Source: a bacterium (lineage in GTDB: Bacteria; Krumholzibacteriota; Krumholzibacteriia; LZORAL124-64-63). Taken from it: a stretch of 6,848 nt of DNA. The notes under the pieces were generated by a model that made no database searches, was not told where the DNA came from, and was given only the letters and a program-made list of their open reading frames with translations. The position numbers and the translations under genes are program-made. The stretch lies in assembly GCA_030635025.1 (NCBI GenBank), contig DAOVZQ010000140.1:1-6848 (forward strand), read 5' to 3'. Within the stretch, counting starts at the first letter, position 1. The number at the start of each line of letters is the position of its first letter. This document shows positions 1 to 5,759 of this stretch, in pieces.

Positions 1-355
1 CATCCGCCGGCACCTGGAACCATTCGGACAGGGGCGTAATGTGGGACCAAACCGACGGGCCGCCGGATCCGTAGCGACCTGCCACCACACGGTACCCGCT
101 TGGCGCCCCGAGATCCGTGAACGTGAACCACCCGTTGGGCCCGGTGTACGTGGAGTCTGCCACGGCGAAGAACGGTCCCCACCACAGATAGCTGTGGACC
201 AGGTAGACGGTCGATCCAATGGGCGAGGCCGTACCGTCGAGCATGAGGACCCGACCCGAAACCTGGTCGGCGGGCAAACCGGCGGGATCGCCGTCGCAAC
301 CGACCAGCAATCCCAGGATCGACAAGAATACGGCGACCAGGACGAGCGCACGCAT
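1..355 (-). CDS. Partial lipoprotein with a regulatory-like beta-sandwich domain
   Basis: This is the first 118 codons of a gene that continues past the left edge of the window. The N-terminus is a lipoprotein signal: Met-Arg, a hydrophobic stretch (residues 4-18), then the lipobox Leu17-Val-Gly-Cys20, so Cys20 should be lipidated and membrane-anchored. The residue after the Cys is Asp, which in E. coli favours inner-membrane retention, though that rule does not hold in all phyla. From about residue 33 the pattern is VSGRVL, then GSTVYLV, then a GPNGWFTFTDLG turn and GYRVVAG. This resembles the small beta-sandwich domains of the carboxypeptidase-regulatory-like or CNA-B type. A second ATG lies two codons upstream at 361, but the GGAGGG at 362-367 abuts it and is spaced 6 bases from the ATG at 355, so 355 is preferred. 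The specific function is unknown. It is divergent from the response regulator gene. Confidence 0.8.
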   Translation of the reverse strand, partial: MRALVLVAVFLSILGLLVGCDGDPAGLPADQVSGRVLMLDGTASPIGSTVYLVHSYLWWGPFFAVADSTYTGPNGWFTFTDLGAPSGYRVVAGRYGSGGPSVWSHITPLSEWFQVPAD

Positions 356-361
356 AGGCAT

Positions 362-367
362 CCCTCC
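362..367 (-). promoter_or_regulatory. Ribosome binding site of the lipoprotein gene
   Basis: On the minus strand this reads GGAGGG, a strong Shine-Dalgarno sequence 6 bases before the ATG at 355. It decides the start against the in-frame ATG at 361, which it directly abuts. Confidence 0.7.
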
Positions 368-405
368 ATATGATTCCGAAAGAACAACCAGGGGTGGCGG
401 TGATT

Positions 406-435
406 TTCATAAATCTACCGAGAATCGAATCTCAA
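406..435 (-). promoter_or_regulatory. Possible sigma-70-type promoter for the lipoprotein gene
   Basis: On the minus strand, TTGAGA (430-435) matches the -35 consensus at 5 of 6 positions. TATGAA (406-411) matches the -10 consensus at 4 of 6, with an 18-base spacer. Transcription would start near 399, giving a leader of about 44 bases before the ATG at 355. The segment is the most AT-rich part of the divergent intergenic region. I see no equally good promoter for the response regulator on the other strand. This is pattern matching only. Confidence 0.4.
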
Positions 436-476
436 GTCCAGCGTAGGAACGACGTGCCTTCTGCGTTGTGTCCGCT

Positions 477-491
477 GTGAAGACACTTCAC
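477..491. promoter_or_regulatory. Hyphenated palindrome upstream of the response regulator gene
   Basis: GTGAAG, three bases (ACA), then CTTCAC form a perfect inverted repeat with 6-base arms. It lies 24 bases before the preferred ATG at 516, in the region shared with the divergent lipoprotein gene. The symmetry and position suit a dimeric regulator site or a small leader hairpin. If the regulator instead began at the GTG at 468, the repeat would be inside its coding sequence. The role is inferred. Confidence 0.3.
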
Positions 492-515
492 GCCACCACA
501 ACACCGGAGATGCGA

Positions 516-1202
516 ATGCGCCAAGTGGACATGACCCTCGTAGTCGATCGGACCGAATCGGGGGAATCCCTGCGGGCCGGTCTGGAAGAATACGGATGCA
601 ATGTCGAGATGGTACTCCGCATCCTCACACAACCCGATCAATCCGTTCTCGAAAAGAGTCCGATGATCCTGTTGATCATCGACACCAACAGCGCCGGCGC
701 CCTCTCCTGGTGCCGAGACTTGCGCAACGCTCATCCCGAGTACCGGATCTGTGTGCTCTTCGAAACCGCGACCGAGTTGGACCTGGTCATCGCCCTGGAG
801 ATGGGCGCCGACACGGCCCTCGTGAAGCCGGTCAGCGACCGCCGCCTGGCGGCTCAACTCCATGCGCTGGGACGTCCCCTCCCCCGCTTTGCGGGTCGTT
901 ATGCCGTGGGCGCCCTGGAAGTGATCGAGGGCAGCCGAGAGGCGAAGCTGGCGGGCCAGCCCCTGGACCTGACCGACACGGAATTCGATCTGTTGCTGCT
1001 GCTGATCCGTCATCAGGGCTCGAGCCTGAGCCGCGACACCATCAAACGCGAGATGCGGGGCCTGCCCTACGACAGCCGCGACCGTTCCATCGACCTGGGC
1101 ATGGTGCGCCTGCGCCGCAAACTCGGCGACGACGCCCGGCGCCCCCGCTTCATCAAAACGGTCCGAGGTCTGGGCTACATGCTGATCACACCGAGTCTCT
1201 GA
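516..1202 (+). CDS. OmpR/PhoB-family response regulator with a degenerate receiver
   Basis: Predicted transcription factor of 228 residues with two domains. The receiver spans about residues 6-120, and the OmpR-type winged helix about 128-225. The second domain is clear: LTDTEFDLL at 152-160, then DRSIDLGMVRLRRKLGDD (189-206) as recognition region and FIKTVRGLGYML (212-223) as wing. The receiver is odd. The acidic pair is Asp11-Arg12 where PhoB has Glu-Asp. Asp56 is the best phosphoacceptor candidate, but only with a one-residue insertion after the beta-3 strand. The usual Thr/Ser switch position appears to be Phe82. Lys104-Pro105 is conserved. Phosphorylation may be altered or absent (inference). 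ATG at 516 is chosen over GTG 468 and ATG 510 because GGAG at 506-509 is 6 bases from it and the receiver homology begins just after it. No histidine kinase is adjacent, so the partner and targets are unknown. Confidence 0.9.
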   Translation: MRQVDMTLVVDRTESGESLRAGLEEYGCNVEMVLRILTQPDQSVLEKSPMILLIIDTNSAGALSWCRDLRNAHPEYRICVLFETATELDLVIALEMGADTALVKPVSDRRLAAQLHALGRPLPRFAGRYAVGALEVIEGSREAKLAGQPLDLTDTEFDLLLLLIRHQGSSLSRDTIKREMRGLPYDSRDRSIDLGMVRLRRKLGDDARRPRFIKTVRGLGYMLITPSL

Positions 1203-1230
1203 TACACAACAGCGACATACCCGGGAACGA

Positions 1231-1283
1231 CGGTTGCAACACGTCGACAACCGCGACACGCCGATACGCACAAGGCGTATCGG
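1231..1283 (+). terminator. Two hairpins after the response regulator gene
   Basis: The stronger hairpin has a perfect 9-base-pair stem, CCGATACGC (1261-1269) with GCGTATCGG (1275-1283), and a 5-base loop. Just upstream CGGTTG (1231-1236) can pair with CAACCG (1248-1253) across 11 bases. Neither is followed by a T-run, so this is not a classical intrinsic terminator. It could be a weak or factor-assisted terminator, an RNA-stabilising structure, or a regulatory leader for the EF-hand gene that starts at 1340. Confidence 0.35.
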
Positions 1284-1327
1284 TCCGAAGTCGCTACAGA
1301 GCCGGCGCCGAGCGTCGGAAACAACCC

Positions 1328-1333
1328 GGGAGG
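1328..1333 (+). promoter_or_regulatory. Ribosome binding site deciding a TTG start
   Basis: GGGAGG lies 6 bases before the TTG at 1340 and is the only good Shine-Dalgarno sequence near the start of the EF-hand gene. It supports a TTG start rather than the ATG at 1373. Confidence 0.6.
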
Positions 1334-1339
1334 TTGCTC

Positions 1340-1753
1340 TTGATATCCTCGATCGGAAGTTCACCACAAGGCATGTCCGCCATGAAGCCGCCGGGCCAGA
1401 GGCCCTCACCCGAAGACATGTTCGCCAGGCTCGACGCCGACGCCTCGGGATCCCTGGACCAGTCGGAACTGCAGTCGATGATCGACCGCATGTCGGCGAA
1501 GATGGGTTCCAAGGGCCAGTCCGCCGACGATATGATGTCGAAGATGGACAGCGACGGCGACGGGGCGCTAAGCCTCGATGAATTCGCCGCCGGCCGGCCG
1601 CAGGGCCCACCGCCTGGCGGCCCCCAGCATGGAGGCCAAGGGCAGATGACGAAAGCCTCGTCCGAAACCGACCTCCTCCAACAGTTGCTGGACATGTTCA
1701 AGTCGAGCGACGAGGAAGAAAGCACCCAGCTGTACGCGGGCATCCTGGCCTGA
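1340..1753 (+). CDS. Small EF-hand calcium-binding protein
   Basis: A protein of 137 residues with two EF-hand loops. Loop 1, DADASGSLDQSE (residues 32-43), has Asp, Asp, Ser, Ser, Asp and Glu at the usual ligand positions 1, 3, 5, 7, 9 and 12. Loop 2, DSDGDGALSLDE (70-81), has Asp, Asp, Asp, Ala, Ser and Glu there. Both should bind calcium. A Gly/Pro-rich linker (about 85-97) leads to a helical C-terminal part (TDLLQQLLDMF). The TTG at 1340 is chosen as start because GGGAGG at 1328-1333 is 6 bases upstream and it gives the N-terminus MISSIGSS, which resembles bacterial EF-hand proteins I know. The alternative ATG at 1373 lacks a well-spaced ribosome site and would remove 11 residues. No signal peptide is visible, so it may be cytoplasmic. 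The physiological role is unknown, and the neighbours do not define a pathway. Confidence 0.85.
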   Translation: MISSIGSSPQGMSAMKPPGQRPSPEDMFARLDADASGSLDQSELQSMIDRMSAKMGSKGQSADDMMSKMDSDGDGALSLDEFAAGRPQGPPPGGPQHGGQGQMTKASSETDLLQQLLDMFKSSDEEESTQLYAGILA

Positions 1754-1759
1754 ACCCCA

Positions 1760-1787
1760 ACGGGCCGGGGCGTCCGTCCCGGCCCGT
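1760..1787 (+). terminator. Terminator-like hairpin after the EF-hand gene
   Basis: ACGGGCCGGG (1760-1769) pairs perfectly with CCCGGCCCGT (1778-1787) around an 8-base loop. It begins 6 bases after the EF-hand stop. Only a poor T-containing stretch follows (actttgtat), so termination may be incomplete, but the position and the stem of ten base pairs, eight of them G-C, fit a transcription terminator. Confidence 0.6.
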
Positions 1788-1810
1788 ACCACTTTGTATC
1801 ACGATGGTAC
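1786..1810. other. Inverted repeat upstream of mtfA
   Basis: GTACCA (1786-1791) and TGGTAC (1805-1810) form an inverted repeat with a 13-base spacer. It shares two bases with the preceding hairpin and lies 63 bases before the mtfA start. It could be an operator or simply chance; no known site is recognised. Confidence 0.2.
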
Positions 1811-1873
1811 TTTTCGGCCGTTTTCGACAAGATCATGTCGCCCTGACGCACTCCCTCACGTAGACTGCTCTCC

Positions 1874-2620
1874 ATGTTCGACTTCTTCAAAAACCGCCGC
1901 CGCCAAAAGCTGCGCACACGCCCGTTCCCCGACACCTGGCGCGATCACATCTCGCGCAACGCGCCCCTCTGCGCCGAACTGCCCGACGACCGGCGCCATG
2001 AACTGGAAGACCTCGTACAGGTCTTCGTGGCCGAGAAGAATTTCGAGGGCTGCAACGGTCTCGAGTCGACCGATGAAATGCGTGTGACCATCGCCGCCCA
2101 GGCCTGTCTGCTGTTGCTCGGCCGCGACACCGACTTCTATCCCCGTCTGCAGTCGGTGCTGATCTACCCCACGACCTTCGTGCCGCGCATGGTCGAGGAA
2201 TACGACGACGGCGTGATCGCGGAATACGATGATCCCCTAGACGGCGAGGCCTGGGGCTCAGGCGCGGTGATCCTGGCCTGGGACGACGTCCTGCATGCCG
2301 CTTCCGGCCTGCGCGACGGTTACAACGTGGTCCTGCACGAGTTCGCGCATCAACTCGACCTGGAAACGGGCGAGGCCGACGGCATGCCGCGATTGCACGA
2401 CGGGGTCGATCCTGCGGCCTGGGCCGAAACGTTCAGTCGGGAATACGATCGACACTGCCGGGATGTCGATCGACAACGGCACACCCTGCTCGACGCCTAC
2501 GGCGCAGACGATCCGGCCGAGGTTTTCGCGGTGGTGACGGAGAACTACTTCGTCAGGCCGAAGGCCTTGAAGCGCAAGCATCCGGATCTTCATGCGAGGT
2601 TGCATGAGTTCTTCGGTTGA
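1874..2620 (+). CDS. mtfA: MtfA-family zinc-dependent peptidase
   Basis: A 248-residue protein that aligns along its length with MtfA (peptidase family M90), close to the length of the E. coli protein (about 265). The zinc site is clear: HEFAH at residues 155-159 gives two His ligands and the catalytic Glu156, and Glu216 in DPAEVFAVVTE is the third ligand expected for this family. Other family marks are VLIYPTTFV (95-103) with the acidic segment after it and GAVILAWDD (130-138). In E. coli, MtfA binds the glucose repressor Mlc and so relieves repression of ptsG. Whether an Mlc target exists here cannot be seen, so the fold and zinc site are firm but the partner is not. There is no signal peptide; it should be cytoplasmic. 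No clear ribosome binding site precedes the ATG, so translation may be leaderless or weak. Confidence 0.92.
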   Translation: MFDFFKNRRRQKLRTRPFPDTWRDHISRNAPLCAELPDDRRHELEDLVQVFVAEKNFEGCNGLESTDEMRVTIAAQACLLLLGRDTDFYPRLQSVLIYPTTFVPRMVEEYDDGVIAEYDDPLDGEAWGSGAVILAWDDVLHAASGLRDGYNVVLHEFAHQLDLETGEADGMPRLHDGVDPAAWAETFSREYDRHCRDVDRQRHTLLDAYGADDPAEVFAVVTENYFVRPKALKRKHPDLHARLHEFFG

Positions 2621-2723
2621 GAAGCGGATCTGTGCCTTGTCGTGTTTATTGGACCATGAAACGTACGGACGATGAGCCTATCCCTTTGACCCGGCGTGTC
2701 ACGAAACGGAAGACGTACCCCAT

Positions 2724-3467
2724 ATGCGAACGCTCTTGAGCAACACAAAGCTGCTGATCGGCTCGACACTCCTGGTCTGGCTGGTTTCCGCATCGACCGC
2801 CGACGCCTGAGGCATCTCCCCGCCGGGCGGTCCGCCCCCCTCTTGCTACGGGTCGCAAGTCGACGAAAACGACAGGCAGCTCGGCCTCGGCTTGGGTCGG
2901 CTCGAGACAACGCTGCGCTTCGACGGTGACCAGGAGCTGGATCTCGAGATGGATACGGTCATGCTCTCGGGCGCCTGGGTGATCGACGATCGCCGAACGG
3001 TTCACGCCGCCGTCGGGGTCGTCCTCGACGGTTCACTGCTCACCGAAGCCGGCGCCATCCATGACATGGAGCCGGGCGGACTGGTCGCTGTCGGTCTGGA
3101 TTATCGTGTGAGACAAGGCGACGGAGCCGCTCCCATCGTGGACCTGTCCTTGTTCGTCGGCGCGACATGGGCAAAAACCACGGCCCCCGGCACCGACAGT
3201 CTGACCAGCTATTTCGCCACCGACGCCCGCCTCGGCGTCCGCGCCGGCTGGTTTGCTCCGGGCGGCACCTTCCCGTACGTCGCGGCCCGTGTTTTCGGCG
3301 GACCGGTGCAATGGGAATTGAACGGCGACGATGTGGTCGGAACCGACATCCACCACTACCAGTTTGCCCTGGGCGCCGCCGGTCGTGTCGGCCCTGTAGG
3401 AGTCTTCGCCGAATGGGCGGGACTGGGCGAGCAGGCGTTGAGTGCGGGAGTAAGTACGGCTTGGTGA
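2724..3467 (+). CDS. Beta-barrel-like exported protein with an in-frame TGA: candidate selenoprotein or nonsense-disrupted gene
   Basis: One reading frame of 248 codons, stop included, interrupted only by TGA at codon 29 (2808-2810). Codons 1-28 encode a signal peptide: Arg2, Lys9, a hydrophobic core (LLIGSTLLVWLVSA) and the cleavage-like end ADA. After the TGA the frame runs without another stop to 3467. It begins Gly-Ile-Ser, a Pro/Gly-rich stretch and Cys41, then alternating strands and a C-terminal GVSTAW. The terminal Trp and strand pattern fit a small outer-membrane beta-barrel. The part after the TGA has no signal peptide of its own, and its only near start (TTG 2892) has no ribosome site, so the two parts belong to one gene. 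In the 27 codons right after the TGA, 23 end in G or C, as in active GC-rich genes. If read as selenocysteine, residue 29 would be the first mature residue after ADA and could pair with Cys41. If not, this is a pseudogene or a base error. No family is recognised. Confidence 0.65.
2808..2847 (+). other. Possible bacterial SECIS-like hairpin after the in-frame TGA
   Basis: Downstream of the TGA (2808-2810), GGGCG (2825-2829) pairs with CGCCC (2833-2837) around the loop GUC. The apical sequence reads GGUC. The GGU (2829-2831) is the seventh codon after the TGA, the same position as the apical GGU in the E. coli fdhF selenocysteine element. A lower helix is possible between GGCA (2811-2814) and UGCU (2844-2847), with one G-U pair and a large internal loop. 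Bacterial elements are short hairpins just after the UGA with G and U in the loop, so geometry fits. In such GC-rich DNA a hairpin of five pairs also arises by chance, and CCGC (2820-2823) with GCGG (2827-2830) could compete. Confidence 0.4.
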
Positions 3468-3471
3468 CGGA

Positions 3472-4386
3472 TCAAGGCCTCTGCTGCCTCATCTCCTCCG
3501 CCCGCTGAAAGTCCAGGGCGGCGCCCTCGGCGTCACCGAGTCCCTGCCTGGCTTTCCCTCGGGCCTGGTACACCTCGGGCAGGGGGTATCGGTCGATCAC
3601 GATATCGAGATCCCCGATCGCCTCATCGAACCGCTCCAGTTCGACCCGAACCAGGGCCCGGATAAAGCGGGCCTCCAGTTCGCCGTCATTCCGTTCGAGA
3701 GCCCGGTCACAATCGGCTTGGGCGCCAGGAAAGTCACCGGCCCGGCGCTTGACCTCGGCCCGGCGGACCAGGGCCATATCGCTCCGGTCGATCTCCATCC
3801 CACCTCGAGGCGGAATATCCATGACGGCGGTGAAGTCACGGATCGCGCCCTCGTAATCCTCACGCTCCATTTGTGCATACGCGCGCAGGTAGTGAACCTC
3901 GGGATTTTGGGGATCCAATTCGAGAGCGCGGGAATAGTCGGCCACGGCACCGGCGTAGTCCTGCAATTGCATCTTGGATTCGCCGCTCAACTGCAGGATG
4001 AACTCCGAGTCCGGCACCAATTCAAGGAAGGCGTCGAAGTCGACCACGGCGCCGCGATAGTCCTGCACGTAGTACTTCAGCGTTCCCCGCTCATAGAAAT
4101 ATTCCGGCGAATCGGGCACCAGTTCGATAACATGATCGAGGTCCAGCAGGGCCCCCTCGCGATCGCCGGTCTCCCGCTTGGCCATGGCGCGGAGAAAGAG
4201 CGCCCTCGAATGGTCGCCATCCAGCGCCAAGGCCCGATCGCAGGCTTCGATGGCGTTTTCGTGGTTCCAGGCATCCATTTCACGCTGGGCATCGGCCACG
4301 AAATCATCGACCGACTGCGCTTGAACGGGGAGCGTGACCGGGGCTAAACAAACCCAGAGGCATACCAACATCAGTGTTCTGGACAT
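3472..4386 (-). CDS. Exported tetratricopeptide (TPR) repeat protein
   Basis: A 304-residue protein with a signal peptide (hydrophobic core about residues 5-19, likely cleavage after VQA at 21-23) followed by roughly seven TPR units to the C-terminus. Typical repeat cores are AIEACDRALALDGD, GALLDLDHVIELVPDS, AVVDFDAFLELVPDS, AVADYSRALELDPQN, AIRDFTAVM, AQADCDRALERND and AIGDLDIVIDRYP. Such arrays are protein-binding scaffolds, here in the periplasm or at the outer membrane. No catalytic domain is attached. The array is rich in Asp and Glu. TTG at 4389 directly precedes the ATG at 4386. GGAG lies 7 bases from the TTG and 10 from the ATG, so either start is possible, differing by one residue. 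The gene follows the porin-like gene by 77 bases on the same strand and may be the last gene of that operon. Its stop is four bases from the stop of the convergent barrel gene. Confidence 0.9.
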   Translation of the reverse strand: MSRTLMLVCLWVCLAPVTLPVQAQSVDDFVADAQREMDAWNHENAIEACDRALALDGDHSRALFLRAMAKRETGDREGALLDLDHVIELVPDSPEYFYERGTLKYYVQDYRGAVVDFDAFLELVPDSEFILQLSGESKMQLQDYAGAVADYSRALELDPQNPEVHYLRAYAQMEREDYEGAIRDFTAVMDIPPRGGMEIDRSDMALVRRAEVKRRAGDFPGAQADCDRALERNDGELEARFIRALVRVELERFDEAIGDLDIVIDRYPLPEVYQARGKARQGLGDAEGAALDFQRAEEMRQQRP

Positions 4387-4463
4387 CAATCCATCGCTCC
4401 ATGGTCTTGTGTTGAATGGCCGGGGATCGACGGTAAAATGTACTCAGGGACAGGGCCTGGCAA

Positions 4464-5759
4464 TCAAAAGTAGTATCGGCCCCGAAACTCCAGCTTCCAG
4501 TCGTTGACCTTCTCGCCGTACTCGGTGCCTGACCCTCCAAAGAGAAGGCTCGTCCTCATCCGTAATTCCAGGTTCTCGAAGCCGGTGTAGACGGCCTCCG
4601 GTATCAGGTTGAAAGACCCGTCATCCACGTTGACGATCGAGTACAGGGACGGCGTGACATAGAGCCATCCGAAAGGCTCCTTCTGCGAGGCCTTGAAGTA
4701 GAGGTAGCTTCTCATGAAGTTGGGCAGCTGGTAGCCGGATATTCGAGGACGGATTGCAGCGAGCTGCTGATCATCCAGGTCCGACAGATGGGCGAACATG
4801 TCCCGGGTCTCATCGCTCGTGAATCCCTGCCCGTTGTAATAATACTCTACGATAAACGTGGTGTTCGTGGGGGCCAGATAGCGGATTCCCGCCAGATAGC
4901 TGCGCACGTCATCGGTATCGGCCGTGATCGTGCCGTCCCGCCCCACTATGGTCCTGGAGTGATCCTGGAAATGGGCGGCCTCACCATGGATCTCGAAGTT
5001 GGCCGTCAGGTTCCGCGACAGCGTCAGCCCATAACGAGGCGGGAGGCTTCCCGAGGAGAGGGCCGTCAGGTCGATGTCGGTATCATGAAAAAGGACGTAG
5101 AGTTTTCCCGCGACATTGACATGATCCGCGCTCCCGAACTCATCGTTGATATCCTCCGAAACCGGCAGGACCAGACAAGTCAAAGCCGTGTTCTTGAGCG
5201 CACCGCCGAAGCTCTTGACCAGATCGATCTGTCCGATCCAATGACCTTCGAGCGAGAGGTCGGGATCCGACGGATTCTTGGCCCGGCCCACAAAGTTCGT
5301 CGGGTTCCAGGCGTAGCCCTTGCCCCACCGGGGCAGAACCTTTCCCGCGGTCACGAACACATTGGGATTGATTTGCCAGGACGCTCGCCCTTCATACAAA
5401 AGGGCGTTCTCATCCCAAACCGCGCCGTCGTGGACCTGCTCCACCTTGCCCAGACCGAAAAGCGTTATGGGACCCTCCTGAAAGGTGAGCCCCATCTGCA
5501 ATTCCGCCCCACCCTGTAGTCGATTCGACTCGTCGTCCTTGTCCAGATAAGCCAGGTCGTAGAACGGCGAGTCGCCATCCAGAGCCAGGTAATCCAGGGT
5601 GCCCTGAAGATACCCGTCCAACGTCCAGGGAGACTTGGCGAAGTCCGCAAAATCAAAGGAGAACTCGTCGTCCTGGGCCTGAACGGGGCTATAAGCCATG
5701 CATAGGACAGCCACGAGGAGACCACAAAGGGCAGACCACGAACCGGTAATATGCCTCAC
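4464..5759 (-). CDS. Porin-like outer-membrane beta-barrel protein
   Basis: A 431-residue protein with a signal peptide (hydrophobic core about residues 9-23, likely cleavage after VQA at 26-28), then a chain of alternating amphipathic strands and loops ending LEFRGRYYF. The terminal Phe and aromatic-rich last strand are the outer-membrane insertion signal used by the BAM machinery. The block GKVLPRWGKGYAWNPTNF (about 139-156) resembles a conserved segment seen in barrels encoded beside LolA-like proteins, such as DUF1302-type proteins, but I am not certain of the family. It starts with GTG at 5759, and GTGA overlaps the stop of the LolA-like gene. GGAAGAG at 5765-5771 is spaced 5 bases from it, so translation is probably coupled. 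Together with the upstream ABC permease and LolA-like protein it probably forms a trans-envelope route, serving as the outer-membrane end. The substrate is unknown. Confidence 0.85.
   Translation of the reverse strand: MRHITGSWSALCGLLVAVLCMAYSPVQAQDDEFSFDFADFAKSPWTLDGYLQGTLDYLALDGDSPFYDLAYLDKDDESNRLQGGAELQMGLTFQEGPITLFGLGKVEQVHDGAVWDENALLYEGRASWQINPNVFVTAGKVLPRWGKGYAWNPTNFVGRAKNPSDPDLSLEGHWIGQIDLVKSFGGALKNTALTCLVLPVSEDINDEFGSADHVNVAGKLYVLFHDTDIDLTALSSGSLPPRYGLTLSRNLTANFEIHGEAAHFQDHSRTIVGRDGTITADTDDVRSYLAGIRYLAPTNTTFIVEYYYNGQGFTSDETRDMFAHLSDLDDQQLAAIRPRISGYQLPNFMRSYLYFKASQKEPFGWLYVTPSLYSIVNVDDGSFNLIPEAVYTGFENLELRMRTSLLFGGSGTEYGEKVNDWKLEFRGRYYF

Noticed and set aside
421..434. Near-palindrome GAGAATCGAATCTC.
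   Set aside because: It has mismatched positions in each arm and overlaps the candidate -35 box by five bases; it is too weak to call a site.
596..1339. The plus-strand frame upstream of and continuous with the EF-hand gene, giving a possible 385-residue protein.
   Set aside because: The upstream part overlaps the response regulator in another frame and is rich in Arg, Pro and His with no domain. The real gene begins at 1340, after a good ribosome site.
432..1610. A 392-codon open frame on the minus strand.
   Set aside because: It runs antisense to the response regulator and the EF-hand gene, has an Arg/Ser/Pro-rich composition typical of GC-rich shadow frames, and shows no recognisable domain.
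1294..1935. A 213-codon minus-strand open frame.
   Set aside because: It is antisense to the EF-hand gene and its terminator region, with no ribosome site or family pattern.
2646..3005. Minus-strand and alternative plus-strand open frames around the TGA region (also 2590-2910 and 2696-2929).
   Set aside because: They have low-complexity Arg-rich translations without signal peptides or domains, whereas the frame starting at 2724 has a signal peptide and barrel features. They do not offer a better gene model.
2892..3467. An independent gene beginning at TTG 2892 instead of a TGA-interrupted gene.
   Set aside because: There is no ribosome site before it, the in-frame codons between the TGA and 2892 look coding, and the signal peptide the barrel needs is in frame just upstream.
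3718..4347. A 209-codon plus-strand open frame.
   Set aside because: It is the antisense shadow of the TPR gene, whose repeat pattern is unmistakable.
4387..4463. A possible separate promoter for the TPR gene (TTGATT and TACATT with a 19-base spacer on the minus strand).
   Set aside because: Both boxes match only 4 of 6 positions and the spacer is long. The gap is short enough for simple co-transcription.
4788..5519. A 243-codon plus-strand open frame.
   Set aside because: It is the antisense shadow of the porin-like gene and has no recognisable domain or signal.
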